Position numbers and translations under genes: made by a program | Part shown: piece after piece, positions 52,100 through 59,935 of the stretch | Numbering within the stretch: position 1 is the stretch's first letter | How the letters are laid out: each line of letters begins with the position of its first letter | Assembly: GCA_028292405.1 (NCBI GenBank) | Contig: JAQGMJ010000028.1 | Span: forward strand, 1-64,000 | DNA length: 64,000 bases | Direction of reading: 5' to 3' | Source: Betaproteobacteria bacterium | GTDB taxonomy: Bacteria; Pseudomonadota; Gammaproteobacteria; Burkholderiales; JAEUOS01 | Notes under the pieces: generated by a model | Told to the model about the DNA's origin: nothing | What the model saw: only the letters and a program-made list of their open reading frames with translations | The model's database searches: none

Positions 52100-52764
52100 G
52101 CGCCGTTGCCGCTTTCACCACCTTTACGGCGGTAGCCGCGCCGGTGTTCCAGGCGAATGTGGATACGGACAAGCTGATTCCGCACAAGTTTTTGCGCAAG
52201 CCCTTGTCCGCCGGTTATCGCAACTTTCTGTTTTACGACCAGCGCTTTGCCGAGGACGGCAGCGAGAAGGATTTCATCCTCAATCGCGCGCCGTTCGACA
52301 AGGCCGGCATCCTGCTTTCGGGGCGCAACTTCGGCTGCGGCTCGACCCGCGAAGGGGCGATCTATGCGCTGCAGGACTTCGGCATCCGCTGCGTGATCGC
52401 GCCTTCCTTTGGCGATATTTTCTACGCTAATTGTTTGCAGAATGGTTTGTTGCCGGTGGTGATTGGCGATGCGCAAGCCGAGAAGCTCAATGCGCATCTC
52501 GAAGCCCATCCCGGCGCGCAAGTGTCGGTCGATCTCGCCGCGCAAACGGTGACGCTACCCTACGGCGAGACGTTGCGCTTCGAGATCGACGCGCAGCGCA
52601 AGGAACAGTTGCTCAAGGGGCTGGACGACATCGGCATCACGCAACAATATTCGACACAGATCGACCAGTTCGAAGCCGCGCACAAGAAGCGCCAGCCCTG
52701 GCTGTTTCGGGCGCAGCCGGAATTGACGGATACGCGGGCGACGCTGAAGGAGGGGGTGAGCTGA
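52096..52764 (+). CDS. leuD: 3-isopropylmalate dehydratase-type small subunit (LeuD family)
   Basis: A 222-residue swivel-domain subunit, coupled to the large subunit through an ATGA overlap. Marks: VDTDKLIPHKFL, LSGRNFGCGSTREGAIYAL and APSFGDIFYANCLQNGLLPV, the last containing substrate-contacting residues. The active-site loop sequence LIPHKFL-R-K is the part that differs between LeuD, DmdB and HmdB types and could be used to infer the substrate. It ends by overlapping the next Bug gene start by one base. Confidence 0.92.
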   Translation: MSAVAAFTTFTAVAAPVFQANVDTDKLIPHKFLRKPLSAGYRNFLFYDQRFAEDGSEKDFILNRAPFDKAGILLSGRNFGCGSTREGAIYALQDFGIRCVIAPSFGDIFYANCLQNGLLPVVIGDAQAEKLNAHLEAHPGAQVSVDLAAQTVTLPYGETLRFEIDAQRKEQLLKGLDDIGITQQYSTQIDQFEAAHKKRQPWLFRAQPELTDTRATLKEGVS

Positions 52765-53750
52765 TGCGGGCAAGGCATTTCGCTCAAGCGCTGGCGCTTG
52801 CCGCCGGACTGACATGCGGTGTGATGTGCGGCCTGGCTGGAGCGGCTGACACATTTCCCTCGCACCCGATCCGCTTCGTGGTGCCGGCGCCGGCGGGCGG
52901 CGCGCCGGACGAGATCGCGCGCATCGTCGGCCAGCGCCTGGGCGACCGGCTGAAGACACAGGTGGTGGTTGACAATCGCGGCGGCGGCAACGGGGTGATC
53001 GGCTCGGAGATCGCGAAGAATGCGCCGCCGGACGGTTACACCATCGTGCTGGGCTACGCGGGGCCTTTCGGCATCAACCCCGGCTATTACCCGAACCTTA
53101 CCTATGACCCGGTGAAGGACTTCGCGCCCATCACCATGCTGGCGACCAGCCAGAACATATTGGTGGTGCACCCGAGCTTTCCGGCGCGCTCGGTGAAGGA
53201 GATGATCGCGATGGCCAAGGCGAAGCCGGGGCAGATCAACTATGCGTCGGGAGGCACTGGGCAATCATCGCACTTGTCGATGGAACTGCTGATGCATATG
53301 GCGGGGATCAAGATGGTCCACATTCCGTACAAGGGGGCGGGGCCGGCGCTGGCCGATACGCTGGGCGGGCAGGTGCCGCTGCATTTCGTGGCGGTGGCGC
53401 CGGCGATTCCGCTGATCGCGGCCAAGCGCCTGATCCCGCTGGGGGTAACGGGGAGCAAGCGCATCCCTACCCTGCCGAATGTGCCGACGATTGCGGAGGC
53501 GGGATTGCCGGGCTATGAAGTGCTGACCTGGTATGCGATGTTCGCGCCGGCGGGCGTGCCCAGGCCGGTGCTGACGCGCCTGCAGGAGGAGACCATCGCG
53601 GTGATGAAAAGCCCGGAGCTGGCCAACGTCTACCGCGAGCGCGGGCTGGAGCCGGGCGGCGAGTCGCCCGATGAGCTGGAGAAATACCTGCAGTCGGAAA
53701 TCACGCGCTGGAAGGCGCTGATCAAGGCCGCGAACATCAAGACCGAATAG
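52764..53750 (+). CDS. Bug/TctC-family receptor downstream of leuCD, first
   Basis: A 328-residue receptor whose ATG overlaps the leuD stop (TGATG), with AAGGAGGGGGTGAG as ribosome site inside leuD. The signal peptide ends LAGAAD. Motifs: FVVPAPAGGAPDEIAR, VVVDNRGGGNGVIGSE and HIPYKGAGPALADTLGG. The tight coupling to leuCD is the best evidence that this receptor's ligand feeds the hydro-lyase. Confidence 0.92.
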   Translation: MRARHFAQALALAAGLTCGVMCGLAGAADTFPSHPIRFVVPAPAGGAPDEIARIVGQRLGDRLKTQVVVDNRGGGNGVIGSEIAKNAPPDGYTIVLGYAGPFGINPGYYPNLTYDPVKDFAPITMLATSQNILVVHPSFPARSVKEMIAMAKAKPGQINYASGGTGQSSHLSMELLMHMAGIKMVHIPYKGAGPALADTLGGQVPLHFVAVAPAIPLIAAKRLIPLGVTGSKRIPTLPNVPTIAEAGLPGYEVLTWYAMFAPAGVPRPVLTRLQEETIAVMKSPELANVYRERGLEPGGESPDELEKYLQSEITRWKALIKAANIKTE

Positions 53751-53792
53751 ATAGCCCGCGCAAACGCGCTAGAGACTATGGGAGACAAAGTG

Positions 53793-54770
53793 ATGAGTTC
53801 GATTCGATACCGGCGCTGCGCCATGCTGCTGGCGGCATGCGGCCTCGCTCTTGGCCAGGCCGCATGGGGCCAAGCTTTTCCGAACCGGCCGATACGCATC
53901 GTCGTCGCCTCCACCGCCGGCGGCGCGGCGGACATCATCTCGCGCCTGATGGCGCCGGACATGGCCACTACCCTGGGCCAGCAGGTGATCGTCGACAACC
54001 GGCCGGGGGCGGGCAACATTATCGGCAGCGAAGTGGTGGCGAAGGCGCCGGCTGACGGCTACACCTTGTTGATGGCGATCAACAACCACGTGATCAACGC
54101 CACGGTGTACAAGAATCTCTCCTACGACCCGATCAAGGACTTCACCGGGGTGACGCTGGTGGCGACCACGCCGCACATGCTGGTGGTGCATCCTTCCGTG
54201 GGCGTGAAGACGGTGGATGAGTTGATCAAGAAGGCAAAGGCGGAGCCCGGCAAACTCAACTACGGCTCGGCGGGCAACGGCACCGCGGCGCAGTTCGCGG
54301 CCGAGGAGTTCAACATGCTGGCGAACGTGCGCATCACCCACGTGCCCTACAAGGGCGTGACGCCTGCGGTGACGGACCTGGTGGCGGGCATGGTGCAGGT
54401 GATGTTTCCCGCGCCTATCACGGTGATGCCGCATCTGAAGTCCGGGCGCCTGGTGGGCCTGGCGGTGACCACCACCAAGCGGGTGAAGCTGCTGCCGGAG
54501 TTGCCGACCTTGCAGGAGGCGGGGCTGCAGGGCTACGAGTTCAGTTCCTGGTATGGCCTGCTGGCGCCGCGCGACACGCCGCCGTCAGTGGTGGCCATGC
54601 TGCACAAGGCGGCGACGCATGCGATGGCGACCAAGGCGGTGACCGGGCGCCTGGTGGACGATGCCACCGAGCCGGTGGGCAATACGCCGGAACAGTTCAA
54701 CCGTTTCCTCGGCGAGGAATTCGACCGCTACTCCAAGCTGGTAAAGGCGATGAACCTGAAGGTGGAGTAG
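53793..54770 (+). CDS. Bug/TctC-family receptor downstream of leuCD, second
   Basis: A 325-residue receptor 42 bases after the previous one, with site GGGAGACAAAGTG. Signal peptide ends QAAWGQA. Motifs: IVVASTAGGAADIISR (Ser-Thr in place of Phe/Tyr-Ala/Pro), VIVDNRPGAGNIIGSE and HVPYKGVTPAVTDLVAG. The last codons start a short degenerate repeat that continues past the stop. Confidence 0.92.
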   Translation: MSSIRYRRCAMLLAACGLALGQAAWGQAFPNRPIRIVVASTAGGAADIISRLMAPDMATTLGQQVIVDNRPGAGNIIGSEVVAKAPADGYTLLMAINNHVINATVYKNLSYDPIKDFTGVTLVATTPHMLVVHPSVGVKTVDELIKKAKAEPGKLNYGSAGNGTAAQFAAEEFNMLANVRITHVPYKGVTPAVTDLVAGMVQVMFPAPITVMPHLKSGRLVGLAVTTTKRVKLLPELPTLQEAGLQGYEFSSWYGLLAPRDTPPSVVAMLHKAATHAMATKAVTGRLVDDATEPVGNTPEQFNRFLGEEFDRYSKLVKAMNLKVE

Positions 54771-54836
54771 TGCTGGCCCACTGCGGCCATGCCGCGGTGG
54801 AGTTGCTAGCCCGCCGCGACCTTGCCGCGGCGGAGT
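54761..54836 (+). repeat. Degenerate tandem repeat running past the Bug stop codon
   Basis: GGTGGAGTAGTGCTGGCCCA (54761) contains the gene's stop codon; related copies start at 54796 (GGTGGAGTTGCTAGCCCG) and 54829 (GGCGGAGTGACACTACC), periods 35 and 33. Each is followed by a GC-rich block including TTGCCGCGG or ATGCCGCGG. The remainder to 55060 has a 7-bp hairpin CGGAGGC/GCCTCCG at 54958-54974 and nothing else I can name. Confidence 0.55.
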
Positions 54837-55060
54837 GACACTACCGGCTACGGCCGTCCAGCAATGCGCCGAATTGCGCCTCGCTTCCGGCGCTTAGCCG
54901 GGGATACCGGCCCCTAAAGAAGTCCAGACTACCAACGCGCCATAGTGCGCGCTGCTCCGGAGGCATCGCCTCCGCGCAGGACTATATCCGTCTGCCCGCT
55001 CCCGATGAGCCTCCCGTTATGGAGAGCGCTCGCGCACGTCCCTTACTCTTGGAGAAGCAC

Positions 55061-55813
55061 ATGGATATCAGTAGCACCACCGCCACTTCGTCGCTCTGGG
55101 GTACCCCGCAGGTGAACGGCAACGGCGCCGTCGACAGCAGCAACAGCACGGCCGACGCCCCGCCCGCGCCGCCGCCCGCCGGCCACCACCATCACGGTGG
55201 CGGCGGCATGATGAAAGACGTCATGCAAACCCTGAAGGACCTCGGTCTGGACAGCAGCACCAGCACCGATGCCTCAGGCACCGACACCTCTGCCGCCAGC
55301 ACCACCGGCACGGACGCCACCGGCAGCACCGACACCAGCGGCACTGCCAGCACGGACGTGAAAGCGGCGATGGGCCAGTTTATGCACGACCTGTTCCAGG
55401 CGATGCAGGGCAGCAAGGGCCAATCGTCGGATGGCGGTGACAGCAGTGCCAGCAGCAACAGCGTGGGGCCGACGCCTGCGCCGGCTTATGGCGGCATCGA
55501 GAACGCGCTGCAAAGCGTGATCGGCGGCCTGAACGGCGGCGCGTCTTCCGGCAGTTCGACCTCGGGCGATTCGTCTTCCAGCAATGGCTCGAACAGCGAC
55601 GCTCTCTCCAAGTTGCAAGCGGACTTCAAGAACCTGCTCAGCGCCCTGGGGGACAAGGGCTCTTCAGGCAGTGGCGACACCAACTCGGCTACCGCCGCCA
55701 GCGGCGGCACGGTGGACCTGCAGAAGTTTCTCACCACGCTGGAACAGAAAGCACAAAGCCACGCTGGAAGCAATTTCTCGGCGGTGGGCAACAGCATCAG
55801 CACCCAGGCTTGA
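55061..55813 (+). CDS. Ser/Gly/Thr-rich low-complexity protein
   Basis: A 250-residue protein without a signal peptide. After MDISSTTATSSLWGT comes a Pro/His patch PPPAGHHHHGGGGMMKDVMQ, then two helical stretches (VKAAMGQFMHDLFQAMQG and LSKLQADFKNLLSALGD) separated by long Ser/Thr/Asp/Gly runs, ending in VDLQKFLTTLEQKAQ. The layout of short helices on flexible linkers resembles proteins found in Burkholderiales that carry 'EF-hand-like' or secretion-related segments, but I do not recognise a family. ATG at 55061 has CTTGGAGAAGCAC before it. Confidence 0.7.
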   Translation: MDISSTTATSSLWGTPQVNGNGAVDSSNSTADAPPAPPPAGHHHHGGGGMMKDVMQTLKDLGLDSSTSTDASGTDTSAASTTGTDATGSTDTSGTASTDVKAAMGQFMHDLFQAMQGSKGQSSDGGDSSASSNSVGPTPAPAYGGIENALQSVIGGLNGGASSGSSTSGDSSSSNGSNSDALSKLQADFKNLLSALGDKGSSGSGDTNSATAASGGTVDLQKFLTTLEQKAQSHAGSNFSAVGNSISTQA

Positions 55814-55822
55814 AGCCGGGTA

Positions 55823-55843
55823 GCGGGGGCGCAACGCCCCCGC
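55823..55843. terminator. Hairpin between convergent genes
   Basis: Perfect 9-bp stem GCGGGGGCG (55823-55831) / CGCCCCCGC (55835-55843) with a CAA loop, ten bases after the Ser/Gly-rich gene stop and before the end of kdpE. It has no T-run, so it may act as a 3' end protector or a weak bidirectional terminator. Confidence 0.5.
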
Positions 55844-55850
55844 TTGCGCG

Positions 55851-56543
55851 CTACGCCAGCAGGCGATAGCCGACTGCTGTTTCGGTCAGCAGGTGCTTGG
55901 GCTGGGCCGGATCGTCTTCCAGCTTTTGCCTGAGATGCCCCATGAATATGCGCAGGTAGTGGCTGTCCTCGGCATGCGAAGGGCCCCACACCTCGCGCAA
56001 CAACTGGCGGTGCGTCAGCACCCGGCCGGCGTTGGCGATCAGGTGGCCGAGCAAGCGGTATTCGGTGGGCGTGAGATGAACGGCCTCGCCGTTGCGGGTG
56101 ACGGTGCGCAGCGCCAGGTCGACGGTCACATTGCCGAAATGAAATTGCGGCTCGCGCATTTCGCCCGCGCTGCGGCGCCGGCGCAGGGCCACGCGCACGC
56201 GCGCCATCAGCTCGCCGACGCCGAAGGGCTTGGTCAGGTAGTCGTCCGCGCCGGCGTCGAGCGCAGCGATCTTGTCGGTTTCTTCCGCGCGGGCGGAGAG
56301 CACGATCACCGGCACCTGCGACCAGGTACGCAAGTCACGGATGAAGTCGATGCCGTCGCCATCAGGCAGGCCCAGGTCGAGCACGACCAGGTCGGGATGG
56401 CGGGTGCCGGCCTCGACCAGGCCCTGCTTCAAAGTGCCGGTCTCGTGCACGCGCCAGCCTTCCGCCTCGAGGGAGGTGCGGACGAAGCGGCGGATCTGCT
56501 GCTCGTCCTCGACGACGACCGCGATCTGGGTGGGCTCGCTCAT
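55851..56543 (-). CDS. kdpE: Response regulator KdpE
   Basis: A 230-residue OmpR-type regulator. The receiver has Asp13, phospho-acceptor Asp56 (VVLDLGLPDGDG), Ser83 in VLSARAEE and Lys105 in YLTKPFG; the winged helix covers ~130-228 with LTPTEYRLL and the ending TETAVGYRLL, all as in KdpE. It activates the potassium pump operon kdpFABC when phosphorylated by KdpD. It follows kdpD after 21 bases. No kdpFABC genes are in the window. Confidence 0.93.
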   Translation of the reverse strand: MSEPTQIAVVVEDEQQIRRFVRTSLEAEGWRVHETGTLKQGLVEAGTRHPDLVVLDLGLPDGDGIDFIRDLRTWSQVPVIVLSARAEETDKIAALDAGADDYLTKPFGVGELMARVRVALRRRRSAGEMREPQFHFGNVTVDLALRTVTRNGEAVHLTPTEYRLLGHLIANAGRVLTHRQLLREVWGPSHAEDSHYLRIFMGHLRQKLEDDPAQPKHLLTETAVGYRLLA

Positions 56544-56564
56544 AGATGGGATGCCTTGGGGGAT

Positions 56565-59270
56565 TCAGGCATTCTCGTCGATTTCCGGCAGCACCGGCGG
56601 TGTGCCCAGCGGCAGGCTGAAGCAGAAGCGCGCGCCGGTGGTGTATGAAGTGTCGACCCAGATGCGGCCGTGATGCGCCTGGACGATGGCGCGGCAGATC
56701 GCCAGGCCGAGGCCGATGCCGGGGGTGGCGGACTCGCGCTCGCCGCGGGTGAACTTTTCGAAAATGGCTTCTTCCTGGCCGGGCGGCACGCCGGGACCGG
56801 CGTCGCTGACGCTGACCACCGCTTCCGCGCCGACGACGCGCGCGGCGATGATGATCTCCGGCGCCTGCGGCGCGTACTTGGCGGCATTCTCCAGCAGGTT
56901 GCCGAGTACGCGCTCGATCAGCACGGCGTCAAAGCGCAGCAGCGGCAATTCGCGCGGCAGGTCGGTGCGCACCACGTGCTTGACTAGCGCGGCGCGGCTC
57001 GCCTGCAAGGCGCTGCCGACCACTTCCTCGACCGGCTGCCATTGCAGGTTGAGGCGTATCTCGCCGCTCTGGATGCGCGCCATGTCGAGCAGGTTGGCGA
57101 CCAGGGCGTTCATCCGCCGCGCTTCGGCGCGCATTGCTTCGGCGATCTCAAGTTGCTCGGCGTCAAGCGGCGGCTGGGTCAGCGCCAGGGTATCGGCCAG
57201 GCCGTAGAGCGCGGCCAGCGGGGTGCGCAGATCGTGCGACATGGCCGACAGCAGCGAATTGCGCAGGCGCTCGGATTCGATTTTTACCGTCGCGCCTTGC
57301 GCGACTTCGACGTAGTGCACGCGCTCAAGCGCAAGCGCCACCAGGGCGGCAAAGGTGTCGAGCTGGCGGCGCTGCTCGGGGATCATCAGAATGCGCCGGC
57401 TCGCCGGCTTGAGTGCCAGCACGCCGCGGGTGCGCATCGCCGCCTTCAGCGGCAGGTAGAGGTAGGCGCTGCCCGGCAGGGTGCCGGTGGTAAGGCCCGC
57501 GGGCTGAGCGCGGTCGAACGCCCATTGCGCGGTGGCGGCGTCCAGGCCCACTCCTTCTTCCTGTTGCGGCAGATGCAATTGCTCGTCCATGCCCAGCACG
57601 TAGAGCGCGACATCGGCGCGGAATTCGCGGGCCAGGGCGGCGCGCCCGAGTTCCACCACTTGCCCGGCCTCCAGCGCAGAGGAGAGGTCGCGCGCCAGCT
57701 CGAACAGGGCGCGCGAGCGCTGCTCGCGGTGCGCGGCGACCCGCGCCTGGAACTTGAGGCCGGCGGTGAGCTGGCCGGTGATCAGGCCGACGGCCAGCAT
57801 CACCGCGAAAGTGAGCAGGTACTGCACGTCGGTAATGGCCAGCGAGTAGCGTGGCGGCACAAAACAAAAGTCAAAGGCGGCGACGCTGGCGAAAGCCGCC
57901 AGCACCGCCGGGCCGCGGCCGAAGCGCAAGGCCACCAGCACCACCGCCAGCAGGAACAGCATGACGATGTTGGCAAGGTCGAAATACGGCAGCAGCGGCG
58001 TGGCGATCAGCGCGGTGAGGACGCAGGCGGCCACTGCCCAGGCGTAGCCGCGCCACGCGTCGCCGCCGCCCTCGCCATCCTCTTCGGCGGCAATTGCAGG
58101 CGCGCCTTGCGCCCGTGCCTCGCCGCGCGCGATCTCGATCAGGTCCACATCCGGCGCGCGCGCCGCGATGCGCGCGCCCTGGCGCTGCGACCACGGCCAG
58201 GCCGCGCCGGCGCCGCGGCCGACCACCAGGGTGGAAAGATTGCGCGCGCGGGCATAGTCCACCAGGGTGGCGGCGACGTCGTTGCCGGGCAGCACGGCGG
58301 TGACGGCGCCGAGTTCCTGCGCCAGGCGCACGGTGGCGAGAATATGCTCGCGCGCGGCCGGCGCCAGGCGCTGCAGCGCCGGTGTTTCGACATAGACCGC
58401 GTGCCAGGAAACATTGAGTTGCTGCGCCAGGCGCGAGGCGGCGCGCACCAGGCGCTCGCCTTCCTCGCCGGGGCCGATGCAGCAGAGCAGCGCGCCTTCG
58501 GTTTTCCAGACGCGGTCGATGGCGTTTTCGACGCGATAGGCCTGCACGTCGCCCTCGACCCGGTCGGCGGTGCGGCGCAGGGCCAGTTCGCGCAGGGCCA
58601 TCAGGTTGCCCTTGCGGAAAAAATTCTTCGCGGCGTGTTCGGCCTGCGCCGGCAGGTACACTTTTCCCAACTTGAGACGGGTCAACAGCTCATCGGCGGG
58701 AATGTCGACCAGCAACACCTCATCCGCGGCATCGAAAAAAGTGTCGGGCAAGGTTTCGGCCACGCGCACGCCGGTGATGCCGCCGACCACATCGTTCAGG
58801 CTTTCGAGGTGCTGCACATTCAGCGTGGAATAGACGTCGATGCCGGCGTCCAGCAATTCGGCCACGTCCTGCCAGCGCTTGGGGTGGCGCGCGCCGGGCG
58901 CGTTGGTGTGGGCCAGTTCGTCCACCAGGATCAGCGGCGGGCGTCGCTTCAAGGCGCCGTCGAGGTCGAACTCCTGCAGGCTGCGGCCGCGATAGTCGAT
59001 TTGCGCGGGCGGGAGGATTTCCAGGTCTTGCAGCAGGGCCGCGGTCTCGCTGCGGCCGTGGGTCTCGATCACGCCGATGAGCACACCCTCGCCTTCGGCG
59101 TGGCGCTTTTGCGCGGCGGCGAGCATGGCGTAGGTCTTGCCGACGCCGGCGGAGGAACCGAAGTAGATGCGCAGGTGGCCGCGCCCGGCATGCGCCTCGC
59201 CGCGCCGCAGGCGTTCGAGCAAGGCGTCCGGATCGGGACGCTGGGCGTGACGCTCAATCAGGGCCGGCAT
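56565..59270 (-). CDS. kdpD: Sensor histidine kinase KdpD
   Basis: A 901-residue KdpD with the full domain order: the KdpD domain with Walker A GSSAGVGKT at 38-46 and DELAHTNAPGARHPKR, a universal-stress-like domain (~245-370), four close membrane helices (~405-500), a GAF-like region, the phospho-acceptor His679 in SHDLRTP and an ATPase domain to ~895. It senses potassium limitation and turgor and phosphorylates KdpE. The pump genes that normally precede it are absent; upstream lies a small membrane-anchored Cys/His protein with only 22 bases between. Confidence 0.95.
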   Translation of the reverse strand: MPALIERHAQRPDPDALLERLRRGEAHAGRGHLRIYFGSSAGVGKTYAMLAAAQKRHAEGEGVLIGVIETHGRSETAALLQDLEILPPAQIDYRGRSLQEFDLDGALKRRPPLILVDELAHTNAPGARHPKRWQDVAELLDAGIDVYSTLNVQHLESLNDVVGGITGVRVAETLPDTFFDAADEVLLVDIPADELLTRLKLGKVYLPAQAEHAAKNFFRKGNLMALRELALRRTADRVEGDVQAYRVENAIDRVWKTEGALLCCIGPGEEGERLVRAASRLAQQLNVSWHAVYVETPALQRLAPAAREHILATVRLAQELGAVTAVLPGNDVAATLVDYARARNLSTLVVGRGAGAAWPWSQRQGARIAARAPDVDLIEIARGEARAQGAPAIAAEEDGEGGGDAWRGYAWAVAACVLTALIATPLLPYFDLANIVMLFLLAVVLVALRFGRGPAVLAAFASVAAFDFCFVPPRYSLAITDVQYLLTFAVMLAVGLITGQLTAGLKFQARVAAHREQRSRALFELARDLSSALEAGQVVELGRAALAREFRADVALYVLGMDEQLHLPQQEEGVGLDAATAQWAFDRAQPAGLTTGTLPGSAYLYLPLKAAMRTRGVLALKPASRRILMIPEQRRQLDTFAALVALALERVHYVEVAQGATVKIESERLRNSLLSAMSHDLRTPLAALYGLADTLALTQPPLDAEQLEIAEAMRAEARRMNALVANLLDMARIQSGEIRLNLQWQPVEEVVGSALQASRAALVKHVVRTDLPRELPLLRFDAVLIERVLGNLLENAAKYAPQAPEIIIAARVVGAEAVVSVSDAGPGVPPGQEEAIFEKFTRGERESATPGIGLGLAICRAIVQAHHGRIWVDTSYTTGARFCFSLPLGTPPVLPEIDENA

Positions 59271-59292
59271 GCGCCATTATTTCACGTCCCAC

Positions 59293-59475
59293 TCAATGCC
59301 CGTCGTGGTCGAACAGGCAGGGCATTTTCACCGGGTGGGCGGTGCAGCGGGCGGGGGTCGCCGTGGAAGCCACGGTGGAGGAAGCCGGTTGCGCCGGTTC
59401 GGGCTGCAACACGGTAGCGCGCAGGAGCGCGCCGACCAGCAGGCCACCGACGAAAGCAATTATCCGCTTGCTCAT
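59293..59475 (-). CDS. Small membrane-anchored protein with Cys/His tail
   Basis: A 60-residue protein. The start MSKRIIAFVGGLLVGALL is a membrane anchor or uncleaved signal; a Pro/Ser/Thr/Ala linker follows; the last 17 residues, CTAHPVKMPCLFDHDGH, contain two Cys, three His, a Met and two Asp, so metal binding is plausible. ATG at 59475 has GTGGAGGTGGAT before it. It ends 22 bases before kdpD and is probably co-transcribed. No family recognised. Confidence 0.65.
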   Translation of the reverse strand: MSKRIIAFVGGLLVGALLRATVLQPEPAQPASSTVASTATPARCTAHPVKMPCLFDHDGH

Positions 59476-59639
59476 ATCCACCTCCACATCCACAGGCAAT
59501 ACGCCCTGCCGTTACGAAGACCCCACTATAGGAAATAGCGCGTCAAATTGGCATCAAGAGCGGCAGGCCGAGCGTAAAGATTCCGTAAAGGGCGATGCAA
59601 AGGCTTTCGGCCGTCTATTTTTAATAAGAATTATTCGCA

Positions 59640-59668
59640 TTGACAGACGCGCAGTTTATGGTAATAAT
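59640..59668 (+). promoter_or_regulatory. Sigma-70 promoter of hemP
   Basis: A perfect -35 TTGACA (59640-59645), a 17-bp spacer and -10 AATAAT (59663-59668, five of six). The predicted start near 59675 leaves about 40 bases before the hemP ATG. Confidence 0.8.
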
Positions 59669-59678
59669 TCTCATTACC
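59660..59678. promoter_or_regulatory. Fur box over the hemP promoter
   Basis: GGTAATAATTCTCATTACC has outer arms GGTAAT/ATTACC in perfect symmetry and matches the 19-bp Fur consensus at 14 positions. It covers the -10 element and start site, the classic arrangement for iron-dependent repression. A second AATAAGAATTATT inverted repeat at 59623-59635 may extend it. Confidence 0.8.
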
Positions 59679-59715
59679 GGGCAACCGCGCAACGGCCTCC
59701 CAAGGCCAGGGACAG

Positions 59716-59919
59716 ATGATGCAGACGATGAGCGCCAAGCATGCAGGGCAGAAGACTCCCTCCGTTTCGACGGTGCACGCCGACCATTCCACCAGCCCAG
59801 CGGTGAGCCTGACGACGGAACAGCTGTTTGCCGGCGCGCGCGAAATCGCACTGTTGCACAACGGCCGGCAATACCGGCTGCGCATCACCCAGCAGGGCAA
59901 GCTGCTGCTGACTGCCTGA
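59716..59919 (+). CDS. hemP: Hemin uptake protein HemP
   Basis: A 67-residue protein whose C-terminal half LTTEQLFAGAREIALLHNGR and QYRLRITQQGKLLLT is the HemP (HmuP) family core, a small basic beta-rich protein needed for activation or function of heme uptake genes in Burkholderia and Bradyrhizobium relatives. A variable 30-residue leader precedes it. It starts at ATG 59716 (or 59719) after AGGGACAG, behind a Fur-controlled promoter. No heme receptor or transporter genes follow; the next gene is convergent, so hemP stands alone. Confidence 0.9.
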   Translation: MMQTMSAKHAGQKTPSVSTVHADHSTSPAVSLTTEQLFAGAREIALLHNGRQYRLRITQQGKLLLTA

Positions 59920-59935
59920 GTTTAAAGACCCGCCC

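Noticed and set aside
57042..59417. A 791-codon open frame antisense to kdpD
   Set aside because: Composition is the usual high-GC shadow of the coding strand (rich in His, Gln, Gly, Arg) and it has no domain; kdpD is intact on the other strand.
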